A stretch of DNA of 64,000 nt from positions 1 through 64,000 of the forward strand of contig NZ_CP083240.1 in the NCBI RefSeq assembly GCF_022836935.1. Reading direction: 5' to 3'. Numbering within the stretch: position 1 is the first letter of the stretch; every line of letters begins with the position of its first letter. The position numbers and the translations under genes were made by a program. Positions 55,735-64,000 of this stretch are shown one piece after another. The DNA is from Ancylobacter polymorphus. Lineage in GTDB: Bacteria; Pseudomonadota; Alphaproteobacteria; Rhizobiales; Xanthobacteraceae. The notes below the pieces were generated by a model. The model searched no databases. It was not told the origin of the DNA and saw nothing but the letters and a program-made list of their open reading frames with translations.

Positions 55735-56418
55735 CTATCGCGTCTTTCCAAACATATTATTCCATTCATCCGTTCCCGGATTTGCTTCCCAAACCTTCTT
55801 TTCCGCCAGTGTATTCAACCCAGCATGGACGCCGGGTCTGTTCTTGATGGCCTGATACCACCGATCAATGTTCGGATAGTCGGCCAAGTCTCTGCGGTGC
55901 AGCTTGCGGGTGCGCACCCACGGGAATGTGCTGATGTCGGCGATAGAATAGTCTCCAGCAAGATATTCTTTCGCACTCAAGCGCTTCTCTAGGATATTGT
56001 AAATCCGACCTACTTCCCGATCGTAGCGTTCGATTGCGTAGTCGACCTTCTCGGACGCATAGACCATGAAATGATGCGCCTGACCAAGCATTGGCCCCAT
56101 AGTCGTATTCTGGAATATGAGCCACTGGATCGCCTCATATCGCTTCTCAGCGTCTTCAGATAGAAAACGCCCCGTCTTTTCGGCAAGATAAAGAAGTATT
56201 GCCGCCGATTCGAAGATGCCGATCGGCCTGTTGTGTGGGCCATCGTGATCAACGATGGCTGGCACCTTGTTGTTTGGATTAATCTCAAGAAACTCCGGCC
56301 GAAACTGTTCGCCCGCTGTGATGTTAACTGGAATGACATTGTAAGGCAGGTCCAGTTCGGCGAGCATTATCGCCGCCTTGTAGCCATTCGGAGTTGGCCA
56401 GAAGTAGAGATCAATCAT
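55735..56418 (-). CDS. Glutathione S-transferase (YfcG/GstB-like)
   Basis: This 227-residue cytosolic GST starts MIDLYFWPTPNGYKAAIMLA, with the active-site Thr/Asn of the nu/beta-like class (TPNG). It has the cis-Pro NKVPAIVD, ESAAILLYLAEKTG (glutathione-binding Glu-Ser) and a C-terminal helical domain (YSIADISTFPWVR). It may have disulfide-reductase or detoxification activity. It lies 19 bases downstream of the FAD-linked oxidase and is probably in its operon. Confidence 0.92.
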   Translation of the reverse strand: MIDLYFWPTPNGYKAAIMLAELDLPYNVIPVNITAGEQFRPEFLEINPNNKVPAIVDHDGPHNRPIGIFESAAILLYLAEKTGRFLSEDAEKRYEAIQWLIFQNTTMGPMLGQAHHFMVYASEKVDYAIERYDREVGRIYNILEKRLSAKEYLAGDYSIADISTFPWVRTRKLHRRDLADYPNIDRWYQAIKNRPGVHAGLNTLAEKKVWEANPGTDEWNNMFGKTR

Positions 56419-56437
56419 GGACGCCAAATCCCGAAAC

Positions 56438-58105
56438 TCAACTGACGATCTTCAACGGGGGAGCCTTCGCGCCTGTCGGACGGTCAAGCAGCAACCCGGG
56501 ATTCAGCATCCATGTCGGATCGAGTTCGGTCTTTGCGGCGCCAATAACGCGCCGGAACAGCGGATCTGCTTCCTTGTCATACCAATGCCGGAACGTCTTG
56601 CCGACGGCGTGATGGTGGGTAACCGTCGCGCCGAGCTCATTGAGCGCGTCCGAAGCAACATCATGCAGCATCGAGTAAGCTTCGAGGCTGTTGGCATGGG
56701 AGGACGGCGCCATGATTGAGTAGTATGGAGCCGGACCATCCGGATAGAGGAACGAGAAGCGCCGGCAAACAATACCCCCGCCCAGTTCCTTCCGCTGGGC
56801 TTCACGCACCCTGCGCATGATCTCCGTATCCACGGCCTCGAACTTGTCCCAAGTATAGGCCGTCTCAAACGTGAAGCTGACGATGCCCATCGCAGCACGG
56901 GTATGCATGAGACGTGGCAGATAGCGGAACTGATGACGCCAGCTACCCTGAGCGCCACTGCGGCTGTTCTCCAATGCGTTGTCCGCACTGCCTGCGCGCT
57001 GCTTGACCGTACCGCCGAAATCCTGACAGATCTCGATACCGCGATCGAGCCAGGCATCGACCGGATGGTCGGCAGATTCGAAGCCGAGCAGAAGGACCGA
57101 TTCAGTACCATCGCCTGCACCGTAGAACTTCGCGTCGAGTTCATCGAGGTAGCGGCAGTTTGCGGGGAACAGTGCCGCCTGGGTGATCTGGCGAACAGCT
57201 TTGGCGCCTTCGTAGAATGATTTGAACGAGATCGCCGCGTTGGCGCGGAACTTCACGCGCCCCTGCAGACGCATCCAGGCTTCGGTGATGATGCCTAGGG
57301 TGCCCTCGGAGCCGATGAACAGGCGGTTCGGATCGGGGCCGGCACCGGAGCCCGGCAGGCGGCGGTTTTCAAGCGTTCCGGTCGGAGTTACGACCCGCAA
57401 GCTTTCCACCATTTCATCAATGTGCGTGAGATGGGTTGCATAGTGTCCGGCGGACCGGGTGGCAATCCATCCGCCAAGAGACGAGAATTCCCAGGATTGC
57501 GGAATGTGACGCAAGGTCAGACCATGTGGCTTCAGCTGCTCTTCGAGGGCCGGGCCCAGAATTCCACCCTGAATGCGCGCCGCACGCGACACGGGGTCAA
57601 TCTCGAGAATCTGATTCAGATTGCCGAGATCGACAACCACGACACCCGGGAAGGCATCGCGATCTGGCCCCCAGAAACCGCCGGTGACGCTCGAACCGCC
57701 ACCGAAGGGAATACATGCGTAGCCGTTCTCACCACACCAGTCGAACACTGCCGCGACATCGGCTTCATCCTGCGGATAAGCGACAACATCCGGAGCTCGG
57801 CCAAATTCACGCCGGTAGACGAGGGTCAGATCCTTGAAACCCTTGCCATAGGTATGGGCGACACGATCCCACTTATCTGAGGTACAGAAGCTCTCGAGGG
57901 GCTGCGGGATCTTGATACGGCTCGGATGCAGATCGATCTCATCGAGTGTCGGATCGGACAGGATCTGAATATCCTTGATGCCGAGCCGCTGTTCGACGCG
58001 CTCGCGCATGACCTTGATTTCTTCGCTCGAATTGTCTTCGCCTTCGTAGCCCCAGGTCCAGAACTTCCTGCGCTTGCCGTAGTAGCCGCTCTTCTGTCTA
58101 GCCAC
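56438..58105 (-). CDS. FAD-binding oxidoreductase, alkylglycerone-phosphate-synthase-like
   Basis: This 555-residue protein starts MARQKSGYYGKRRKFWTWGY. It has a PCMH FAD domain (CIPFGGGSSVTGG near residue 140, ARIQGGILGPALEEQLKPHG, GSEGTLGIITEAWMRL) and a C-terminal FAD-oxidase domain ending HHHAVGKTFRHWY. This is the pattern of AGPS and related bacterial flavoenzymes (VAO family). The bacterial substrate is probably not an ether-lipid precursor. Co-transcription with the GST suggests a catabolic or detoxifying role. Confidence 0.9.
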   Translation of the reverse strand: MARQKSGYYGKRRKFWTWGYEGEDNSSEEIKVMRERVEQRLGIKDIQILSDPTLDEIDLHPSRIKIPQPLESFCTSDKWDRVAHTYGKGFKDLTLVYRREFGRAPDVVAYPQDEADVAAVFDWCGENGYACIPFGGGSSVTGGFWGPDRDAFPGVVVVDLGNLNQILEIDPVSRAARIQGGILGPALEEQLKPHGLTLRHIPQSWEFSSLGGWIATRSAGHYATHLTHIDEMVESLRVVTPTGTLENRRLPGSGAGPDPNRLFIGSEGTLGIITEAWMRLQGRVKFRANAAISFKSFYEGAKAVRQITQAALFPANCRYLDELDAKFYGAGDGTESVLLLGFESADHPVDAWLDRGIEICQDFGGTVKQRAGSADNALENSRSGAQGSWRHQFRYLPRLMHTRAAMGIVSFTFETAYTWDKFEAVDTEIMRRVREAQRKELGGGIVCRRFSFLYPDGPAPYYSIMAPSSHANSLEAYSMLHDVASDALNELGATVTHHHAVGKTFRHWYDKEADPLFRRVIGAAKTELDPTWMLNPGLLLDRPTGAKAPPLKIVS

Positions 58106-58481
58106 CGTTTTTCCTCCTTAGTTTACACCCGGCCAGTCGATCGGCCAGGACGTGCGCATTCGCTTTGCACAATTTTAGTAATCCATTTTGGTAAACCAAT
58201 TTGGCATATCCACGATGGCAGGTCAACGCGAGGCGAGGACAAATCGCGGCCTAGTTCAGGCTTTCTTGCGAATGGGAGCATGCGTGCGCCGGCACGCGGC
58301 TGCATTCTGTGCGGCCGCCCAGAGCCCGAGTAGCAGCGATATCGAGACGCAGCAGTTCCGTTGGCCTGCAGGAGGACACCCAGTTGTCATCACGTTGCCG
58401 GCCACATGTCGACAGAGGTCTCGGAGATGATTTGTCGGCTTATTGCCGCGTTCACCCGACGGCAGGCAGGTCGGCGTGCCA
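58106..58481. other. Promoter region of the FAD oxidase operon
   Basis: No gene is supported in these 375 bases. It includes a Shine-Dalgarno-like AAGGAGGAAAAA just before the FAD oxidase start and the palindrome at 58188-58199. Confidence 0.5.
58188..58199. promoter_or_regulatory. GntR-type operator-like palindrome
   Basis: TTGG-TAAA-CCAA lies 83 bases upstream of the FAD oxidase start. The TGGT/ACCA dyad resembles operators of FadR/VanR-type GntR regulators. No GntR gene is in the window. Confidence 0.4.
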
Positions 58482-59640
58482 TCAGCCCGGATTGGTGTAG
58501 GCAGTCTTCACGCCGGTGTAGAACTCGACTGCATAGCGGCCTTGTTCGCGCGGGCCGTAGCTCGAACCCTTGCGCCCGCCGAACGGTACATGGAAGTCGA
58601 CGCCGGCCGTCGGCGCGTTGACCATGACCATGCCCGCCTCGCTGTTTCGCTTGAAATGCGTGGCATGTTTCAGGCTCTGGGTGACAATACCCGACGACAA
58701 TCCGAATGGCGTATCATTGGCTAATATCAGGGCCTCGCTATAGTCGCCGGCCTTGATCACGGTGGCCACCGGCCCGAAGATCTCCTCACGCGACAGGCGC
58801 ATATCATTGTGCGCTTCGATGAACAGTGTCGGCTGCAGGTAGAAGCCGGGCGTGCCGCGTTGAAGGCGCTCGCCACCAAATGCAATCTTTGCGCCCTCTT
58901 TTCTGCCAATGGCGATGTATTTCTCATCCTGATCGAGCTGACTCTGATCGACGACCGGACCGATGTGCGTGCCTGTATTCTGCGCGTCATCGACGACGGT
59001 CTTCTCCAGTCGTTTGACCATGGCCTCGACGAACGCGTCGTGGATGCCCTTGGTGACAATCAGGCGCGAGGAAGCCGTGCAACGCTGGCCTGTCGAGAAG
59101 AACGCGCCGTTGACTGCGCATTCGACGGCGGTGTCCAAGTCCGCGTCATCAAGAACGACGAGCGGATTCTTGCCGCCCATTTCAAGCTGGAATTTTCGAT
59201 GATGCTCGACCGATGCCAGTGCCACGTTCTTACCGGTTGATGTCGAGCCGGTGAAGCTGATGGCTGCGACGTCGGGGCTGTCGAGTATGGCCTGACCGAC
59301 GACGGCCCCCCTGCCCATGACGAGATTGAGGACGCCTGCCGGCAGTCCGGCGCGATGCAGGATATCGGCAATCGCCCAAGCCGAACCGGGGACCAGGTCC
59401 GCGGGCTTGAAGACGACCGTGTTGCCATAGCAAATCGCAGGCGCGATCTTCCATGCTGGAATGGCGATCGGGAAATTCCACGGCGTGATAATGCCGACGA
59501 CGCCGACCGGCTCGCGTGTTATCTCGACGGTGAAGCTGGGGCGGATCGACGGCAGGATCTCGCCCGTGAGGCGCAACGCCTCCCCGGCAAAGAAGTCGAA
59601 TATCTGGGCCGCCCGCACAGTTTCTCTGGGCTTCGGTCAC
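58482..59640 (-). pseudogene. Aldehyde dehydrogenase (ketoglutaric semialdehyde type), 5'-truncated
   Basis: From RETVRAAQIFDFFAGEALRL to the end YTGVKTAYTNPG the protein is a normal ALDH, with PWNFPIAIPAWKIAPAI, LEMGGKNPLV (general-base Glu) and FFSTGQRCTAS (catalytic Cys). About 100 N-terminal residues are missing. At about 59640 the sequence switches to an acyl-CoA dehydrogenase gene. An internal start could give a shortened polypeptide, but part of the cofactor domain would be absent. Confidence 0.85.
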
Positions 59641-59935
59641 ACTCGCTTCTCATCCAGGTCGCCATGTTGTGGATGGAGAGATAGGCCGAGGTGCCGGGGC
59701 AGGCGGTGGCGAGCTGCTCGAAGATGAGCGCCGCGTCGAGCCGCGAGAGACCGGAGCCGCCCACGTCCTCCTTCACATAGATGCCGCCCATGCCGAGCGC
59801 CGCTGCGGCGCGCAGCTGGTCCTTCGGGAAGTGCTTCTTCTCGTCCCACTCTGCGGCATAGGGCGCGATCTCGACATTGGCGAAATCGCGCGCCATCTCG
59901 CGGATGGCCTGCTGGTCCTCGGTGAGCGTGAACAT
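59640..59935 (-). pseudogene. Acyl-CoA dehydrogenase (isobutyryl-CoA type), N-terminal part only
   Basis: MFTLTEDQQAIREMARDFAN, GMGGIYVKEDVGGSGLSRLD and SAYLSIHNMATWM are the first 95 or so residues of an acyl-CoA dehydrogenase. The remaining three quarters are replaced by the ALDH sequence. In valine catabolism this gene commonly follows mmsA, as it does here. Confidence 0.85.
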
Positions 59936-60041
59936 GCCGGGCGCCCTCGTGCGAGCCGTCATCACTCCACCACGGCCGGGCCGTGGCGGACATGCGAAAG
60001 CCGGGGCTGCGCCACCTCAAGGATGGCGCAACCGAGCCGGG

Positions 60042-61304
<1,263 letters not shown>

Positions 61305-61305
<1 letters not shown>

Positions 61306-61830
61306 ATTGGGCGCATGAGGGCTGATATTGGCCGAAACCAGCGCTGCGCCCATTTCCCCGCCATGGGCATCGGGACGGTGGAACCAGTCGATGTCGTACC
61401 AGGCGGGCTGGTAGTCGCTGGCCTCGATGGCAATGAAACCGGCGAACCGATCGGGATGCAGCGCGGCCAATTGCAGCGCGATGCGCCCGCCCATTGAGCA
61501 GCCGGCCAGTACCGGCCGGTCGAGACCCAGCGCCACCATGAGCGCCAGGATGGTTTCTACATAGGCCTCGGTGGTCAGCAGGTATTCGCGGGTCTCGAAC
61601 CCTTCCGGTGGCAGCGACTTGCCGTGCCAGGGCATGTCAAAGGCGACGAACCGATTGTGGGCGATGAAGCGCCGGTCGTTCATCACATGGCGCCATTGCC
61701 GGGTATCGGCACCAGCGGTATGCAGGCACAGCACGGGGCGCCCCTGGCCTGCTTCCTCGAAATAGATCCGGTATCTCTCGCCGCCCTGCTCGATGGCAAC
61801 ATAGCGACCGGTGATCGGTTCGATGCTCAT
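61305..61830 (-). pseudogene. Alpha/beta hydrolase, 3'-truncated
   Basis: MSIEPITGRYVAIEQGGERY begins an alpha/beta hydrolase with LCLHTAGADTRQW (oxyanion region) and LAGCSMGGRIALQLAALHP (nucleophile elbow G-x-S-x-G). It breaks off after GAALVSANISPHAPNAE near 61305, losing the last third with the catalytic Asp and His, so it cannot be active. It overlaps the upstream gene by four bases. Confidence 0.85.
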
Positions 61831-62228
61831 GCTGCTTCCTCCGCCTTGAGCGCCCCGCGTCCGAGCGCCATAAATTCCTTGAAGAAGCGCAAGTTCTTCA
61901 CCAGTGTGAGGATATCGCCATCGATACGGCCGCGGCCGATCTTCACCAGACCGAAAATGTCGTGGAAACCGGGTGACGGCAGAGGCTGCCAGAAGCGCTC
62001 GAGCGCATCGCGATCACAGCGCAGTCCAAACCGCCAGGGTGTCTTGCGGCTGGGGCCGGATTGAACCTGGATGAGACGGCCTTTTTCGAAATGCAGATAG
62101 GTTTCTTCCCCATCTACCTCGATCAGCACTGTTTCACTGAAGAGAGCTCCCAGACGCAGAAGGTGCGTGCGGGAGTTATGTGCGGCCTGCATTGCCTTGA
62201 ATTTAGTTTGGATCTTCGGGCTGATCAT
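61827..62228 (-). CDS. Hypothetical protein upstream of the hydrolase
   Basis: This 133-residue protein (MISPKIQTKFKAMQAAHNSR, then FSETVLIEVDGEETYLHFEK and IGRGRIDGDILTLVKNLRFF) has an alternating strand/helix pattern that could be an SCP2-like lipid-binding fold, but I am not certain. It is translationally coupled (ATGA) to the broken hydrolase gene, so it belonged to the same catabolic operon. Confidence 0.6.
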   Translation of the reverse strand: MISPKIQTKFKAMQAAHNSRTHLLRLGALFSETVLIEVDGEETYLHFEKGRLIQVQSGPSRKTPWRFGLRCDRDALERFWQPLPSPGFHDIFGLVKIGRGRIDGDILTLVKNLRFFKEFMALGRGALKAEEAA

Positions 62229-62443
62229 TTGGCATCCTTGGCGTCAGTTGATTGTTCGCCAATGTGATGGCGCCGGTAGCCATTCAATGACGTTTCGGGT
62301 ATCCGTCGATACCTTTGGGAATTGTCAGCACCGTTTCTTGGATTCCAGAGGTGGAGACCAAACTGCAAAACGCCGACTGCAGGCCCATCCGTGAAGCCAG
62401 CGGAGCGCACATCGCCCCCCGCCGATTAGTCCTGTCAGAATCT

Positions 62444-63094
62444 TCAGAATCTGTAGACGATGCCGGCGCTCAACAGAGTTGGGTTGGCTGTCACTTCTGC
62501 CCGAGCTGGATTTCCGCCGACGGTGCCAGTCGCCGTGGTGGAAAGGAAGATCTTCTTCACGTCCATGTAAACCCCCCATTTGCTGTCGATATCATATTCG
62601 AAGCCCGCCTGAAGAACCGGAGCGAAGGCGTTGTTGACTTTGAGATCGGCGACGGCGCCATCGGAGGTGCCGAAGAAGAGTGTATAGTTCACCCCTGCGC
62701 CGACATAGGGCTGAAATCTCGGACCGAAGTTGGTGAAATGGTACTGCGCTGCGAGGACGGCGGGTGCGTAGTACGTCTTCCCAAGTGTCACGCCGCCGAG
62801 CGGACCCGTACCTGTCAGCGTCGTCTTGGGCGGAATGCCTCCCGTCAACATCAGGCTCACGTTGTTGTCGAAGCGATATCCCACGTCAAACCCCAGTGTG
62901 AGATTGTCCTTAGTGTCAGCACTCGCCCCGGGGATGACACCGCCGCCAACCGAGATGTCTGCCTTCGAGTCAAACAGGACGCCAAGTGGGCCGGTACGAA
63001 CGAACCAACCCTCCTTCGATGCGTCTTGTGCTTGTGCGGTCGAAGACATGGTCAATATCGCAAGAGCTCATAAGATCTTCTTCATTTTCTTCAT
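62444..63094 (-). pseudogene. OmpW-family outer membrane protein with a stop codon in the signal peptide
   Basis: The mature part (DASKEGWFVRTGPLGVLFDS, then GFDVGYRFDNNVSLMLTGGI and a terminal Phe in AGIVYRF) is a complete eight-stranded OmpW barrel. The signal peptide reads MKKMKKIL, then TGA (63068-63070), then ALAILTMSSTAQAQ in the same frame. Unless a downstream TTG or ATG is used, which would give a defective signal, the protein is not exported. It is a single-base nonsense mutation or an error. Confidence 0.8.
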
Positions 63095-63181
63095 TCCCCC
63101 CGTGTGTGTGGATCGTCGCCACAATGGCCTCCCGATCGCCAATCTTCGCCCATCAGGCGATATCGAAGCATGTTAGCTTCG

Positions 63182-63586
63182 TCATTCCGCGTTCTGAACT
63201 CCCTGTGCCCGACCGCGCCGATGCCCCGATCGCTTTCCGGAGGGAAAGGCACGGGCCAGGAGGTTGTGGGCGATGCGCATCTGGGTCATTTCGCGGCGGG
63301 TCTCCGTTTCATGCTGCCGCAGCACAAGGTCCGACCGCGGCAGCGCAGAGCAGATCAGGACAAAGCCAGCCGCATCATCCTCCGGATAGTGGGTGAGTGC
63401 GCCCGAGGTATCGACTTCGCCTTCGATCAGCCGCGCGGCGCAAGCCAAGCACCAGCCCTGCTCGCAAATCATCGGGCTCTCCAACCCCGCATCGATAAGC
63501 GAGTAGAGCAGATACTCGTTGTCCGGCGCCTCGAACGACCAGACACCGTCCGGCCGTTCCAGTGTGACCCTGAATGCCCAGCTCAT
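63182..63586 (-). CDS. Plant-type [2Fe-2S] ferredoxin
   Basis: This 134-residue protein has the cluster ligands CEQGWCLAC (Cys-x4-Cys-x2-Cys) and a distal Cys in LICSALPRSD. This matches ferredoxins serving oxygenases or hydroxylases. The C-terminal 40 residues are an unusual basic extension. Its start overlaps the dehydrogenase stop by four bases (ATGA), so the two form an operon. Confidence 0.85.
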   Translation of the reverse strand: MSWAFRVTLERPDGVWSFEAPDNEYLLYSLIDAGLESPMICEQGWCLACAARLIEGEVDTSGALTHYPEDDAAGFVLICSALPRSDLVLRQHETETRREMTQMRIAHNLLARAFPSGKRSGHRRGRAQGVQNAE

Positions 63587-64000
63587 GGCCGGATGAGCAC
63601 CTTCTCCACGTTGTCGAGCCGCTCGCCGAACACGCGATAGGCCTCGCCGGCTTGGTCGAGCGAGAAGTTGTGGGTGAACATCTCAGTCAACGTGATCTTG
63701 CCCTCCGTGATGAGACGCTGAGCGTTCCACATCTCCGGCCAGACGCTTGCGAAACCGCGCATATGCAACGTGATGTCGCGGAAGAACACATCGAGGAGGT
63801 TCACAGGATGCGCCATGTCTGTGAACATGCCGAGGCCCGCCATCGTGCCACCAGCGCGGATCAGCGAGAATGACAGATCGAGGCTTTCGCCGGTGCCTAC
63901 CATCTCGATCACCTTGTCGACACCCCGTCCGCCGGTGGCTGCCTTAACGGCTTCTACCCCCGCTTCACCGGGCTCGAAGACCTCGATGCCATAGCGCATC
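63583..64000 (-). CDS. Zinc-type alcohol dehydrogenase (N-terminal part beyond window)
   Basis: The last 139 or so residues are present: VEAVKAATGGRGVDKVIEMV and SLIRAGGTMAGLGMFTD are from the Rossmann domain of medium-chain dehydrogenases, and FGERLDNVEKVLIRP is the end. The zinc-binding domain lies beyond the right edge. It is coupled to the ferredoxin gene. Confidence 0.85.
   Translation of the reverse strand, partial: MRYGIEVFEPGEAGVEAVKAATGGRGVDKVIEMVGTGESLDLSFSLIRAGGTMAGLGMFTDMAHPVNLLDVFFRDITLHMRGFASVWPEMWNAQRLITEGKITLTEMFTHNFSLDQAGEAYRVFGERLDNVEKVLIRP

Overview
The window is GC-rich alphaproteobacterial DNA. It is probably from the Hyphomicrobiales (Rhizobiales), because the transfer genes follow the Agrobacterium Ti-plasmid order and because DUF736, DUF1173, DUF1403, ArdC and plasmid-type ScpB genes occur together. 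No rRNA, tRNA or CRISPR array was seen. Most of the window is accessory DNA: a mosaic of conjugative-element genes, transposons, truncated genes and catabolic genes joined at visible breakpoints.

Layout. (1) 1-7.5 kb: a LysR-type regulator cut by the window edge faces a small oxidoreductase cluster: a two-subunit molybdenum hydroxylase, an FAD amine oxidase-like protein, a secreted DUF1330 protein, a frameshifted flavodoxin and a frameshifted, truncated MFS gene. A 30-bp operator-like sequence recurs in four promoter regions, with a partial copy over the lysR start. (2) 7.66-17.1 kb: a Ti-type DNA-processing module (traA-traF-traB-traH on one strand, traC-traD-traG-DUF1173 on the other) around a recognisable oriT. 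The mating-pair trb genes are not in the window. (3) 17.2-30.5 kb: element accessory genes (thermonuclease, WGR, DUF736, RelBE-like toxin-antitoxin, ArdC). Within this, a 6.57-kb recombinase-trio element has inserted precisely into a DUF736 gene, whose two halves remain at 26.3 and 19.4-19.7 kb. (4) 30.5-37.4 kb: a defence-like island with a truncated ATPase-type gene, a winged-helix regulator behind a palindrome, an Abi/HEPN protein, a 1334-residue nuclease-TPR-GreAB-C-PIN fusion and another RxxxxH protein. (5) 37.6-39.9 kb: cytochrome b561, ScpB and DUF1403. (6) 39.94-49.86 kb: a complete Tn3-family transposon with 45-bp inverted repeats, carrying chromate resistance genes (chrB, chrA, a ChrB-domain gene, chrC-type SOD, MFS and a frameshifted DUF1259 gene). 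(7) 49.9-64 kb: a LysR remnant, an M20 amidohydrolase, IS remnants, malate synthase G beside a glycolate-oxidase fragment, GST, an FAD-linked oxidase, and a run of fused half-genes in which a block of valine-catabolism DNA separates two other broken genes. It ends with a damaged ompW, a ferredoxin and a partial alcohol dehydrogenase.

The parts most worth following up are the trio element and its exact target site, a leader hairpin found 77-81 nt upstream of three element genes, and the Abi plus nuclease-TPR-GreAB-C-PIN locus. All calls come from reading the sequence and from family knowledge. No database search was run.
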